Positions 14,851-24,091 of a stretch of 57,417 nt of DNA are shown piece by piece. The notes beneath the pieces are model-generated. The model ran no database searches and was not told the DNA's origin. It saw only the letters and a list, made by a program, of their open reading frames with translations. The position numbers and the translations under genes were made by a program. Location: NCBI GenBank assembly GCA_902798605.1, contig CADBXH010000001.1, positions 1 through 57,417 on the forward strand, read 5' to 3'. Source of the stretch: an uncultured Ruminococcus sp. GTDB taxonomy: Bacteria > Bacillota_A > Clostridia > Oscillospirales > Acutalibacteraceae. The number at the start of each line of letters is the position of its first letter. The first letter of the stretch is position 1.

Positions 14851-15474
14851 ATGGAAATCATGTATGCGATTATTTCGATTTTATTTCTTTCGGCAGTTCT
14901 TTTATTAATGGTGATGTTATTCGGAAAAAGGAAGGTTCCTTTCTTCAATTCATCCAAAAAGAAAAACGACGACTATCCCGCGGATGAAGATCCCAACAAG
15001 GATTATTATCTGAAATACAACGGCTCCGCGGGAATCAACCAGACTATAAAAGTCGGAACCGTAGAAGTGACTGTCACAAACGTTCGCGACAACAGCGTAC
15101 ACGTTACAACAACGATCGATCCCTCTATGAACAAGGGCGGAGTCAGCGTTGGAAGAGGCAAAAACTGCGACTACACTATGTCGTCAATGCTTATGGATTC
15201 CGACGGGGCGTTTTTGGTAAAACAGATCGGCGATACATATGTGCTTCTCGCCAATCTGGACAGCCTCAACGGTATGACAAAAACCTACGGCGGCGAGCGC
15301 TGCAAGTCGATCTACTTTACACCCGAGGGAACGGCTACCTGCTTTGTGGGTCCCATTCGATTCGATTTCAGACTCCCCGGAGCTGAACCGGAAAGTTTCG
15401 CAAACAGCTTCTCGGAGAGAAAACCGAACTTTTACGAGGGCACGATCGGCGTGACAAAGGTTCATTCGATTTAG
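14851..15474 (+). CDS. Membrane-anchored FHA-like domain protein
   Basis: A 207-residue protein with one N-terminal transmembrane segment (about 5-24) and a cytoplasmic domain. In the domain, VSVGRGKNCDYTM (about 98-110) resembles the GR-loop of FHA domains, and LDSLNGMTKTYGG resembles the NxxNGxxxNG loop. The Ser and His of the canonical SRxH motif are not clear, so phosphothreonine binding may be weak or altered. Its place between a kinase and a SEDS/PBP pair, together with the FHA-SEDS fusion encoded at 47240, supports an FHA-type adaptor role: recruiting or reporting phosphorylated partners at the membrane. ATG with TTGGAGG 9 nt upstream. Confidence 0.7.
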   Translation: MEIMYAIISILFLSAVLLLMVMLFGKRKVPFFNSSKKKNDDYPADEDPNKDYYLKYNGSAGINQTIKVGTVEVTVTNVRDNSVHVTTTIDPSMNKGGVSVGRGKNCDYTMSSMLMDSDGAFLVKQIGDTYVLLANLDSLNGMTKTYGGERCKSIYFTPEGTATCFVGPIRFDFRLPGAEPESFANSFSERKPNFYEGTIGVTKVHSI

Positions 15475-15522
15475 ATATAAAATGGCGGAAACGTTCGGTT
15501 TCCGCGGCAGGAGGGGATTGAT

Positions 15523-16857
15523 TTGGCTGTTGCAAGAGAACGTATTTTTCAGGCTTGCATCACATGGGCAGTAATTATCTGTACATTTCTTTTCTATGTT
15601 TTTACGGTGCTGTTCAAGGCGCCCGATATGGTGATCCCGTTTTGTGTAACGGTCTTGCCTTTGGCGGCAGGGTGCTGTGCGTTAACGGCCATAACGGCAA
15701 AAAACGGTGACGGCATCTGTTTTGGAGCGATGATTTTCCTGACGTTTTTGCTGATCAGCGGCAACGCTTATCAGGTTGTTCTCGGTGAAGTAAGCCCTAT
15801 GAAAATCACGCTGATACATACGGTGGCGGTAATAACCGCGGCGGCGGCCCTTTGGCTGTATGTCAATGTATTAAAAAAACGTCTGCTTATCACCAAGAAG
15901 GGTTATTTTAAGGCGATGGCGGTAACCGGCGCGGCAATCATATTTTTGTTCCTTGTTTTGCTTGTGTTCGGTTCATCCATCAACTCAGCAAGGCTTTGGA
16001 TAAAGCTCCCCGGCGGAGTTACTCTGCAGCTCAGCGAGATCATCAAGCTGCTGTTCTATATTCTGCTCGCGCTGATTTATAACAGCAACGCAACGGTAAA
16101 ACAAAGGATACTTATCGGCATAGGATCGCTGGCGGTCACATCGTTGTTTTTAGCCGCGCTCAATGAATTCGGCACGGTCTTGGTGCTGCTGACGGTTTAT
16201 CTGATCACACTGTTCATCAACGTAAAAAACAAATACTCATTATTGATAATCGCGGGTTTTACCCTCGCGATCATAGGCTCGCTGCTGCTCGTGTTCGGCA
16301 CTCACGACGCGATGGCGTCGCAGACCGGATTCATCCCCGACAAGCTCAACAAGGTTTACGCAAGGCTTACCCTCGCGGATGATGACCAGCTGATGAGAGC
16401 TTTACAGGGAATAGTCAACGGCGGGATATTCGGAGCGGATATGGATTATCTTATAGATGTATTCTCTATCGAGGCGGACTTTGCTCCCGCGGGGATCGCC
16501 CAGTACTTCGGCATAGGCGTTCTTGTAGCGTGTATCGCCGCTGTCTGCGGAATATTCTACACTATGTATCTCCGCAGCAGAGACGAAGCGTTAAACGAGC
16601 GTTCAAAGTACAAGGTAGCTTATATCTTTGCGCTGGCTATAGCGGTCCAGGCTATCTTCAGCCTCGGCGGCAATATCGGGGTCCTGCCCTGCGCGGGCAT
16701 CGGGTTCCCCGGATTGTCGTGGGGCGGTACACAGATAACAGCGTTCTATATCGAGGCGGCGTTTATTGTATACGGGCTCCGGGTCAGGGAAGCCGAGCCG
16801 GCAAAAAAGCGAATCAACAGGAGTCGATTTTATGTGGAAGCGGAAGTACAGCAATAA
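15523..16857 (+). CDS. SEDS family peptidoglycan glycosyltransferase (FtsW/RodA/SpoVE type)
   Basis: A 444-residue polytopic membrane protein with about ten transmembrane segments. SEDS hallmarks are NSARLWIKLPGG...LQLSEIIKLLFY (about 150-178), NEFGTVLVLLTVYL (about 210-223), the extracellular NGGIFGADMDYLIDVFSIEADFA region and the terminal GIGFPGLSWGGTQ motif. This last departs from the usual LPFVSYGGSS, so it is a divergent member. Such proteins polymerise lipid II in complex with a class-B PBP, and the next gene encodes one. The start is TTG at 15523 with GGAGGGG 6 nt upstream. The 3' end overlaps the PBP start by 26 nt, implying coupled synthesis of the pair. Confidence 0.88.
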   Translation: MAVARERIFQACITWAVIICTFLFYVFTVLFKAPDMVIPFCVTVLPLAAGCCALTAITAKNGDGICFGAMIFLTFLLISGNAYQVVLGEVSPMKITLIHTVAVITAAAALWLYVNVLKKRLLITKKGYFKAMAVTGAAIIFLFLVLLVFGSSINSARLWIKLPGGVTLQLSEIIKLLFYILLALIYNSNATVKQRILIGIGSLAVTSLFLAALNEFGTVLVLLTVYLITLFINVKNKYSLLIIAGFTLAIIGSLLLVFGTHDAMASQTGFIPDKLNKVYARLTLADDDQLMRALQGIVNGGIFGADMDYLIDVFSIEADFAPAGIAQYFGIGVLVACIAAVCGIFYTMYLRSRDEALNERSKYKVAYIFALAIAVQAIFSLGGNIGVLPCAGIGFPGLSWGGTQITAFYIEAAFIVYGLRVREAEPAKKRINRSRFYVEAEVQQ

Positions 16858-18220
16858 GTTAAAAATAGTAAGTATTCTTATCACCGTTTGCTTTATGTTC
16901 CTGATCGGAGCGGCGCTGAGCAAGGGCGGAGTCGTAGCGATGAACCACGATTCCTACGTTGCCAAAACCCAAACAACAAAAAAGCTTAACGACGACAAAG
17001 TTCAGTACAAAACGGTGCTCGGAAATGTTTACGACGCAAAAGGAGCTCCGATCCTTGAATCGTCGGAAACGATAGATAAATCAAAATATGAATATAACAA
17101 ATCATATTCACATCTGCTGGGCAGCGTTTCGCTGAGCAACGACGCGTATCTCAGCAACAATTGGGAGACTCTGACCGATACCTCGGCTCCCGACGCGGTC
17201 GACAACAAAGGTTATTCGGTTATGCTGACGATCAACAATGACCTGCAGCAATTTGCATATGAACAGACCGAGGGAACCAGGGCGAGCGTAGTGGTTCTCA
17301 AACGCCACAGCGGAGAGATCGTTGCGATGACCTCGACATATCAACAGGATTTTGACCTCGGCAGCGACATCACGGACGAAGAAATAGCGGCATACAACAA
17401 CTGCGGCGAGTCCGTATGGGTTCCGGAATATCTGAATTCTTATCCTCCGGGCTCCTGTCAAAAAATCTTTTCATCGGCAGTCGCCTACGAAACAGGCAAC
17501 GGTGATTACACCATTGACGACACAGGCGAGATAAGCTACGGCGGAGACAAGATATGCAACTTTGAAAAGAAAGCGTACGGCAGCGGGCTGGATATGGAAA
17601 AGGCTTTCAGCGTAAGCGCCAATACCTACTTTGCATCTCTTTTCAATAAAACGGATGTCGGCGATATACGCAGATTGTCCGACGCTTTGAAGCTGAATGA
17701 TTCGATCGAAACGGATTTCGGAAAGATAAACAACAACTTCTCGTTCGGAGGCTACAGCGATTTTGATGTCGGCTTGCTCGCTATCGGACAGAAAAACGAG
17801 CTTTCATCTGTCGGAATGGCAATGATGACACAGGGAGTGATAGACAATGAGATATATCAGCCTCACGTTACAAAAGCCACCTGCTACAGCGACAAAAACG
17901 GAGAACTTAAAACAAAGGAGACAACTAAAGAAAACCTGCTGACATCGGGAATGCTCAAGGACGGAACATCCGAGCAGGTACGGCAGCTGATGGAAAACAC
18001 AGCACATTCCGAAGGTTATGGTCTAAGCGATAACATTCTCGGAGCCAAGACCGGTACAGCCGAGATAGAGATAGACGGAACATATACCGACCGCGCTTCA
18101 ATGGTCGCATATGACGAGGATTATATCGTGGTTGTTTCAAAAATAGAAAGCAGTATGGGTATTTCAAACAAAGATTTAGTTGAAAAGATATTCAAAAAAC
18201 TTGACGATGTTTCTCAGTAA
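16832..18220 (+). CDS. Class-B-like penicillin-binding protein (D,D-transpeptidase)
   Basis: A 462-residue protein with one N-terminal membrane anchor (about 10-30) and an extracellular transpeptidase domain. The three active-site motifs are present: SxxK as S208-C-Q-K211 in PPGSCQKIF, SxN as SAN (262-264), and KTG as K406-T-G in GAKTGTAE. There is no long dimerisation domain, as in the short PbpA group. The ATG at 16832 with ACAGGAG upstream is preferred over an earlier in-frame ATG at 16766 inside the SEDS gene. It probably cross-links the glycan strands made by the SEDS protein encoded just upstream. A second SEDS/PBP pair lies at 47240-50402. Confidence 0.9.
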   Translation: MWKRKYSNKLKIVSILITVCFMFLIGAALSKGGVVAMNHDSYVAKTQTTKKLNDDKVQYKTVLGNVYDAKGAPILESSETIDKSKYEYNKSYSHLLGSVSLSNDAYLSNNWETLTDTSAPDAVDNKGYSVMLTINNDLQQFAYEQTEGTRASVVVLKRHSGEIVAMTSTYQQDFDLGSDITDEEIAAYNNCGESVWVPEYLNSYPPGSCQKIFSSAVAYETGNGDYTIDDTGEISYGGDKICNFEKKAYGSGLDMEKAFSVSANTYFASLFNKTDVGDIRRLSDALKLNDSIETDFGKINNNFSFGGYSDFDVGLLAIGQKNELSSVGMAMMTQGVIDNEIYQPHVTKATCYSDKNGELKTKETTKENLLTSGMLKDGTSEQVRQLMENTAHSEGYGLSDNILGAKTGTAEIEIDGTYTDRASMVAYDEDYIVVVSKIESSMGISNKDLVEKIFKKLDDVSQ

Positions 18221-18276
18221 GCAAACTCTGAAAACAGCAAGGCACAAAGCGCAAATATCAGTCAGAAGGTGTTTTA

Positions 18277-19809
18277 ATGATATACAACGAAGTAATTCTT
18301 GACTCGGCGTTATTCAAAAAACCGCTCAGTCAAAACGCAAAATTTTTCATAAGGTCAAATCGTGTTGTACTGTCCGCGACCTTCTTTTCGGAGGTTCAAT
18401 CATATACAGAGATCCTGCGCGGCAGCTATGCCGAAAATCTGACCGAAAACCTCAGTACGATAATCTCGATGCTGCACTGCGGCGGAAAAATCATACAGTA
18501 CTCTCAGCCGTTCGACGTCAGACAGCGCGCGGTTATGCTTTCCGAAAACGGATACAAGGTTTGCGTTATTACCGAGGACAACCTGTTGATTGAACGCCTT
18601 TTGACAAGCAGCGCGATCAATGTTGATGTTTACGATTTGAACAAAGACGCGCTAAGCCCGCATATGTCGCATAAAAACGCTTTTTGCACGGTAGACAAAA
18701 AAACGGCAAGCTCAAAAATAGTTTCGGGCATCAAGAGCGGAACAGAGCTTGATACGCGCATGGGCTTTGGCTATACGCTCACAGAAAGACTATCGGAAGA
18801 CGGGGTCGAAGGATATATTTACCACGTTAAGGAACGCGGGGATCTGGTCGCGAAAATATACAAAACAGCTCCCTCGCACTCCAGAAGGATCCACCTTGAA
18901 AGGCTTTTGGTGCTCGGAAAAGAAATCAAAGCTCCGTGGTGCGCGTTCCCCGAAAACCTTCTGTATCACGACGGAAAGCTCATCGGCTTTACGATGCCGA
19001 AAATCGAAAGCATAACGATGTCGGAAGATTCTCTTTACCTCGGCGACGACGAGGATATCGAAGAAGACAGGCTGAACAAAAGGCTCAGTTACCAGGTAAA
19101 ATATTGCCTGACGCTGCTGACTCAGATCAAGATACTGAATTGTTTCGGTATCAGCCTGCCGGATTTCAACGACGCGAACTTTTCGATTTATACCGAAAAC
19201 CGGCCGGTTGTTTTCTATGATTCGGATTCGTTCATCTACGGCAGTTATTTCGGAAACACAATTGATGATCCGGCTTTTTCAAGACAGTACGACCTTACAA
19301 ACAAGGAATCCTTATCGCTGATGTGTGAAGAAAACGCGCTGAAAATGGTATTCAGGATATTATCGCTCGGGATGTATCCGTTCAGCGGAGAGGGACAGCC
19401 GTACCGCTTCAATACGGAATCAAACGAGGCGAGCTACCGCAGACAATACTTTTTCAGCAACATCCTGAACCGTATGGATTCAGTGTTTTCGGCAAACGAG
19501 CTGCCATCGATCTGCCTTATGCTGAACGATTTAAAAAGTGTAGAAACACATTTGAAAAATGACCCCGCAAGAAACATAACGATCCGTCAGATGCGCGACA
19601 CGGCGCTGGTGTCTATAGATATCGAAGGCAGTCCGGCGACATCATCAACGGAACCGCAGGATCAAACTGATTTTGAAATTGTAATAGAACCGGAAAAGCA
19701 AACCAATGTCAAAGCAAAACGCAAAGGAGTGATAGCGGCGTGGGTAGCGACATTGTCGATCATAACCGCGATCGTTATCTGGGCCGTTCTTGCAACGGTG
19801 ATCAAATAA
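18277..19809 (+). CDS. Atypical protein kinase-like protein with N-terminal PIN-like region and C-terminal membrane anchor
   Basis: A 510-residue protein in three parts. Residues 1-130 look alpha/beta (VILDSALF ... YKVCVITEDNLLIERLL) and may be PIN-like; this is weak. Residues about 160-420 follow a kinase plan: a loop ERLSEDGVEGYIY, Lys193 in LVAKIYK, a catalytic-loop equivalent LPDFNDAN (D296, N301) and YDSDSF in place of DFG (D315/D317). The HRD His-Arg and the Lys two after the catalytic Asp are lost, so it resembles the divergent kinases of the YegI/TerY-P group rather than Hanks kinases. A transmembrane helix (about 485-508) ends the protein, after a KAKRK charge cluster, placing the kinase inside the cell. 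The VWA and PP2C genes follow, as in a TerY-P triad. Confidence 0.7.
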   Translation: MIYNEVILDSALFKKPLSQNAKFFIRSNRVVLSATFFSEVQSYTEILRGSYAENLTENLSTIISMLHCGGKIIQYSQPFDVRQRAVMLSENGYKVCVITEDNLLIERLLTSSAINVDVYDLNKDALSPHMSHKNAFCTVDKKTASSKIVSGIKSGTELDTRMGFGYTLTERLSEDGVEGYIYHVKERGDLVAKIYKTAPSHSRRIHLERLLVLGKEIKAPWCAFPENLLYHDGKLIGFTMPKIESITMSEDSLYLGDDEDIEEDRLNKRLSYQVKYCLTLLTQIKILNCFGISLPDFNDANFSIYTENRPVVFYDSDSFIYGSYFGNTIDDPAFSRQYDLTNKESLSLMCEENALKMVFRILSLGMYPFSGEGQPYRFNTESNEASYRRQYFFSNILNRMDSVFSANELPSICLMLNDLKSVETHLKNDPARNITIRQMRDTALVSIDIEGSPATSSTEPQDQTDFEIVIEPEKQTNVKAKRKGVIAAWVATLSIITAIVIWAVLATVIK

Positions 19810-19855
19810 AAGCTTTGTTCAATATTTTAACAGATTTTTTCAGGAGGATTAATTA

Positions 19856-20620
19856 ATGCCTAACTTAGCAAAACGCTTATTGATTTCAATAGTTATAGAT
19901 ATCAGCCCCAGCACGGGATTCAAAAACACGCTTGGAGAAAAAACACCCAACGAGCTCATCAACCAAAAGCTAAAGAGCTTTATCGCTCAGCTTTGCTCAA
20001 ACAAAAAGATCCGTTCATCCGCAGAGGTTTGTTTTGTCCTTTACTCTACAAATATTGAGGTCAAACCCTTTGTGCCTCTGAAATCGCTTGAGAACAACGT
20101 TCCGCAGTTTTCACCTGTAAAAAGCGGAGGTACCCGAACCGCTTCGGCGATGAACGCGGCATATGACGCTATCCACGAAAAGGCGAGGATGATCTCAGGG
20201 AATTCATTGGGCGGCGGCCTTTACACCTCTGTTGTTATCCTTTTGACCGACGGAGATGTAAGCGTGCACGATACAGACGATATGATTGAAGAGGTTACAC
20301 GTAAAATCAACGCCTGCACCGTTAAGGAGTCAAGAGCGGAAAAGATCCTCCCGATCATTGTCGGCCTTGGCGACAGTATCAACACATCGACCAAAAAAAT
20401 GCTTTCGGAATTCAACAAGGGTTTTGTAGAGGACGGGTTCTTCTGGGTCCGCAACGACACCGATGAAAAGGTCGACGATAACCTGACAAGGTTATTCAAG
20501 TTTTTCAGCCGCAGCATCGTGGCGTCAGTCAGAGTAGGAGAAAACAGCGTGGACGTACTCCTCAACGAGCTTCGTTCACTGGTAGAGGAAGAATACACCG
20601 ATACGCTTTGTAAGGTTTAA
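19856..20620 (+). CDS. VWA domain protein (TerY/YegL-like)
   Basis: A 254-residue von Willebrand factor A domain protein without signal peptide or membrane segment. The MIDAS metal site appears complete: DxSxS in VIDISPSTG (about 15-19), Thr in SGGTRTASAM (about 83-92) and Asp in LLTDGDVS (about 128-135). It spans nearly the whole protein, as in TerY and YegL. In TerY-P triads the VWA protein is a metal-dependent scaffold acting with a kinase and a PP2C phosphatase; both are encoded beside it here. AGGAGGATTA precedes the ATG. Confidence 0.87.
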   Translation: MPNLAKRLLISIVIDISPSTGFKNTLGEKTPNELINQKLKSFIAQLCSNKKIRSSAEVCFVLYSTNIEVKPFVPLKSLENNVPQFSPVKSGGTRTASAMNAAYDAIHEKARMISGNSLGGGLYTSVVILLTDGDVSVHDTDDMIEEVTRKINACTVKESRAEKILPIIVGLGDSINTSTKKMLSEFNKGFVEDGFFWVRNDTDEKVDDNLTRLFKFFSRSIVASVRVGENSVDVLLNELRSLVEEEYTDTLCKV

Positions 20621-20645
20621 CACTCTCGGGAAAGGAGAGATCTCA

Positions 20646-22031
20646 ATGACATCAAAATGGAAGACAGACAGCTTTATACGCACGGGGATCAGGCACAACG
20701 AGGAAGCGATGCCGTGTCAGGACTATGTTAAGATAACTCATCTGCCCAACGGAGATATTTACGCCGGACTGAGCGACGGTATTTCGAGCAGCAGAAACTC
20801 CGAACAGGCGAGCGAAAACGCCGTTGTTATCGGCGGCAAGGTGCTGGAAAAAATGTTCCGTAAAAACAACGCGGTCCGCGAGCTGGTAAACGCGAACGAA
20901 TCTAAGCTTGAAGATATTTTCGGTATCATTTCGGAATCGCTTATCGGGAGCATCCAAGACAGCTTTTCGGAGTCATCCCAGGCTGACGCGACATATGTGT
21001 TTGTGTATATCCTGCGCGGAAAATACGCGCTTGTCGGTTTTTTGGGCGACAGCTGTGTATGTATGTTTTCCCGCGGAAAGTCGATCGCCCTGACCCAGAC
21101 AAGGGATTACGGCGGAGCGACCGAAAGCGTTCGCCATCCTTCCGCAAAGAAAATGATGAAATTGCAGCTTGTTGATCTGGCAAAAGAACAGATCGACGGA
21201 TTTCTTCTTTCCTCGGACGGCTTGGAGGATGTGCTGTATACAAAGGGAGATACATCGCAAGCTCTCGGAGCCTGCCAGGATTACGTCAACACATTGTTTG
21301 AGGATAACGGTCACAAAAAGGTCGAGCAGAAGATAGACGAGGTCTGCAAAGACGGTTCTTTTGATGACGATATTTCCCTCGCGCTGATCGCGCGCCGTCC
21401 GATAAGCGTACAGCAGGACCCAACATGGCTGTGCTCCTGCGGAAAAAGAAACAGCCTTATGACGACCTTTTGCGAATGCTGCAATAAGGATTTCTATACG
21501 ATATACAGTAACGCGCCGGTAAGAGAACACGGTTCGGCGTGGGATTACTTCAGATATTTGAACGCGCACCCCGAGGAGGAGGCAAAAATGGCAGGAGCGA
21601 CACTGAGAGAGTCAGATCATAATCAAACCGCAAAAGCAGCGGCACAAAACAGACCGGCAAAGAAAAAGCCGCGCAAGAACGGTTTCGGCAAAAAAGCCGC
21701 GGCGATTTGCGTGACGGCGGCGGTAATAGCAGCGGGGATCGCGGCGTTCGGTTTTTTTCAGATAATGTCACTCTCCCAAAATGTCCGCGAAATGGAAGCG
21801 GAGATTGACAGCCTGACCGTTGAGCTTGAAGAAATAAAGGCTGCCCCAAAGCCTGAGGAACCGCCTAAAGCTACCGCCCAAACACCTTCGGCTACTCAAC
21901 CGAGCACCGAACAACAAAACGAAAGCGGAGCCGACGATGAACAGAGCACAACAGGCGCCGTTGAGGAAGCGGAATACAATGCTGGTCAAAACGATCAAAA
22001 CTATGTAAACAACGAGGAATATCAACAGTGA
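20646..22031 (+). CDS. PP2C-type phosphatase with RanBP2-like zinc finger and C-terminal membrane anchor
   Basis: A 461-residue protein. Residues about 10-252 are a PP2C-like Ser/Thr phosphatase with its metal-binding motifs: MPCQDYV, AGLSDGIS, VGFLGDSCV, LLSSDGLED and FDDDISLAL. A zinc finger follows at W261-C279 (W-x-C-x-C-x3-N-x6-C-x2-C), close to the RanBP2 type but one residue short in the first knuckle. After a basic stretch (KKKPRKNGFGKK) comes a transmembrane helix (about 350-372), a short coiled coil (MEAEIDSLTVELEEI) and a Gln/Thr/Glu-rich tail, presumably outside. It is the phosphatase of the triad with the atypical kinase and the VWA protein. AAAGGAGAG precedes the ATG. Confidence 0.85.
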   Translation: MTSKWKTDSFIRTGIRHNEEAMPCQDYVKITHLPNGDIYAGLSDGISSSRNSEQASENAVVIGGKVLEKMFRKNNAVRELVNANESKLEDIFGIISESLIGSIQDSFSESSQADATYVFVYILRGKYALVGFLGDSCVCMFSRGKSIALTQTRDYGGATESVRHPSAKKMMKLQLVDLAKEQIDGFLLSSDGLEDVLYTKGDTSQALGACQDYVNTLFEDNGHKKVEQKIDEVCKDGSFDDDISLALIARRPISVQQDPTWLCSCGKRNSLMTTFCECCNKDFYTIYSNAPVREHGSAWDYFRYLNAHPEEEAKMAGATLRESDHNQTAKAAAQNRPAKKKPRKNGFGKKAAAICVTAAVIAAGIAAFGFFQIMSLSQNVREMEAEIDSLTVELEEIKAAPKPEEPPKATAQTPSATQPSTEQQNESGADDEQSTTGAVEEAEYNAGQNDQNYVNNEEYQQ

Positions 22032-22065
22032 CCGACTGTTGCCTGAAGATCAAATAAAAATCGTG

Positions 22066-22094
22066 TTGAATTGTATAATAGGATGTGGTACTAT
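22066..22094 (+). promoter_or_regulatory. Internal promoter of the second half of the signalling island
   Basis: TTGAAT (22066-22071), a 17-nt spacer and TACTAT (22089-22094) with TG in the extended position. It lies in the only gap over 100 nt within the island and can drive the 640-residue protein, the second PP2C and the giant kinase fusion. Confidence 0.6.
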
Positions 22095-22154
22095 TGATTT
22101 AGAATGTTAAAATACCGCCCGAGGCGGCAAAGCAGTAATTGAGGTGTGTTTGTA

Positions 22155-24077
22155 ATGCAACCCTTACAAGGAACTATCACAAAAAGGATGAATTGCGTAC
22201 TCGGCAATTTCTTCGACGAATTCAGGTCGGAGTATTTTGCAGGATACTGCGCGGACGATTTTTGGAGAGTGTACCGCAGCCTTAAAAGATCGGGCACAAG
22301 CTCCGCAAGGCCGAGCCTGCAAAAAGAGCTGATAGATATGTTCGGCGTGTATCACATCCCCTGCGAAAGAGGAAAGGACAACGCTTATTACAAAGAGCTG
22401 ATCGAGCGCTCGGATCTCCCCGAGCCGGAGGATATGGAAAACAAAATGCTGTTGTTTTTGTATCGGAATTTCCGCGAATATCCTTCTCCGGAGGATTTTA
22501 TAAAGCGGCTTGTCGATAAGCTTACATACGATGAGGACGAACAGTGGCGGTCTGACACGCTTCGGCTCAGGATACTAAAGCAGTTCATAAAGTACGGCGG
22601 GTGTCTGACGTACAAGGCGGAACGCCTGCAAAGCGACGGAAAGATCAAAAATAAAACCGTGAACATCTACGGCGGAAAGGGCTATATAAAAAAATATCTC
22701 TCGGGCAAGGCAAATCAAAAGATCAAATCTTTGACCGATAATCTGCACTTGCTTGAGGATGATGTGTTCATTGTATTGGAAAACGCGACAAAGGATCAAA
22801 AGCAGCCCGACGGCACATACGGAATCTTAAAGATGGCGGACGATATCGCGTCCGCAAAGTTCCGTTCGGGAGGCGCGACAAAAAAGAGCCTGTATCTGTT
22901 CGCGATGGTTTACGGAATGTCGTTTGAAGACATTGATACCGACGACGCGTTGTCGTCTTTGCCTGATATTGAGAAGGATCTGTTTCGCGACTACTACACA
23001 AATAACCTTATGCGCTATATGCACGCGTTTTACCGCGAAAACTACAAGGCGTTTGAAAACCCGTCCGGACGCGGCGTGAACTATAAAAACTTTGCCGAGG
23101 TGATCTATCTTTATTATTTGGCGAACGATTATACCGCAGAAGAAAAAATAAAGCGCTCAAACGAGATGATACTCCGTGTACAGGAGATGCAGCGCAGCAC
23201 GGGAAACAGAGTGAGCGCAAGCGTTATGGGCGGCACCCGCCGGTACTATGATTTGGTCAAAGGACAGGACGAAAGGTTTTTCAAACTGTCCGAGGACGAG
23301 CTGGCGGAGTACATTTGCAACAACTATAACTGCAGCCGTCAAAAGACCGAAAAGGGCAAAAGCGCCTCGCTCATTGTCGGTGAGCTTCAGGTCGAAGACG
23401 AGCAGGAGACCGCTTATTCGGTATATAAAGATATAATCGAAGAATTGCTCGATACACTCGCGGAAAACGAGTGCTGGAGCAGAGAAGAAATAAAAGAATA
23501 CATAAAAGAGATGGAAGAAAAGCCCGAGTTCAAAGGAAAAAGGATCTCTCAGCGCGACGTGAGCCGCGAATATCTGCTGCCGACCTGCAATTACGGCTTG
23601 TGGTTCACTGATATTTCAGCCGATTTCAAAAGCGGGCTGACAGGGATCTCCGATAAAATAATCGCGGCGTCCGAAAAAACAGGAATGGAGATCTCAACGG
23701 ACAATATGGTACCCTTTGTAGAAACGCTGAAGGGTATGCAGCGGTTTATGGGCAAGGAAGTCAAAGAGGAAGAAAAGAAAGGAACCGACAGACAGGAACA
23801 CACGGACTTGAAAATGGCAAAAACCGACGCGCTGTATGTGGATTCGAGCAGCGGCGTAACGCGCACCAAGCTTTTGACGGCGTTTTATTATCTTTTTAAC
23901 GCCAGATACGCGGATGATTTCGGAGAATGCGGAATGAGCTTCCGCGAGGTGTTCGATATGTTCTCGGAGGAAGTAAGACCGTACTTGGAGGACGCTTATT
24001 ACCCGGCTATCGACCCGAAAAACATTTTTGACGTTCTGTTGATTTTTTCCTCATACTCATACCTCAATATGGGATAA
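22155..24077 (+). CDS. Protein of unknown function in the signalling island
   Basis: A 640-residue soluble protein that I cannot assign to a family. It is rich in charged helices (for example EELLDTLAENECWSREEIKEYIKEME near 435-460, and KEVKEEEKKGTDRQE near 540) and has no signal peptide or membrane segment. Conserved-looking features are KYGGCLTYKAERLQS, a central MVYGMSFEDIDTDDALSSLPDIEKDLFRDYYT-type acidic segment (read here in short pieces) and a C-terminal AFYYLFNARYADDF. The start at the ATG 22155 has GAGGTG 8 nt upstream and is preferred over the GTG at 22146, which lies in that site. It heads the second transcription unit, followed 14 nt later by the second PP2C, so a direct role with that phosphatase and the giant kinase is likely. 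Confidence 0.75.
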   Translation: MQPLQGTITKRMNCVLGNFFDEFRSEYFAGYCADDFWRVYRSLKRSGTSSARPSLQKELIDMFGVYHIPCERGKDNAYYKELIERSDLPEPEDMENKMLLFLYRNFREYPSPEDFIKRLVDKLTYDEDEQWRSDTLRLRILKQFIKYGGCLTYKAERLQSDGKIKNKTVNIYGGKGYIKKYLSGKANQKIKSLTDNLHLLEDDVFIVLENATKDQKQPDGTYGILKMADDIASAKFRSGGATKKSLYLFAMVYGMSFEDIDTDDALSSLPDIEKDLFRDYYTNNLMRYMHAFYRENYKAFENPSGRGVNYKNFAEVIYLYYLANDYTAEEKIKRSNEMILRVQEMQRSTGNRVSASVMGGTRRYYDLVKGQDERFFKLSEDELAEYICNNYNCSRQKTEKGKSASLIVGELQVEDEQETAYSVYKDIIEELLDTLAENECWSREEIKEYIKEMEEKPEFKGKRISQRDVSREYLLPTCNYGLWFTDISADFKSGLTGISDKIIAASEKTGMEISTDNMVPFVETLKGMQRFMGKEVKEEEKKGTDRQEHTDLKMAKTDALYVDSSSGVTRTKLLTAFYYLFNARYADDFGECGMSFREVFDMFSEEVRPYLEDAYYPAIDPKNIFDVLLIFSSYSYLNMG

Positions 24078-24091
24078 AATAAGGAGTTGTA

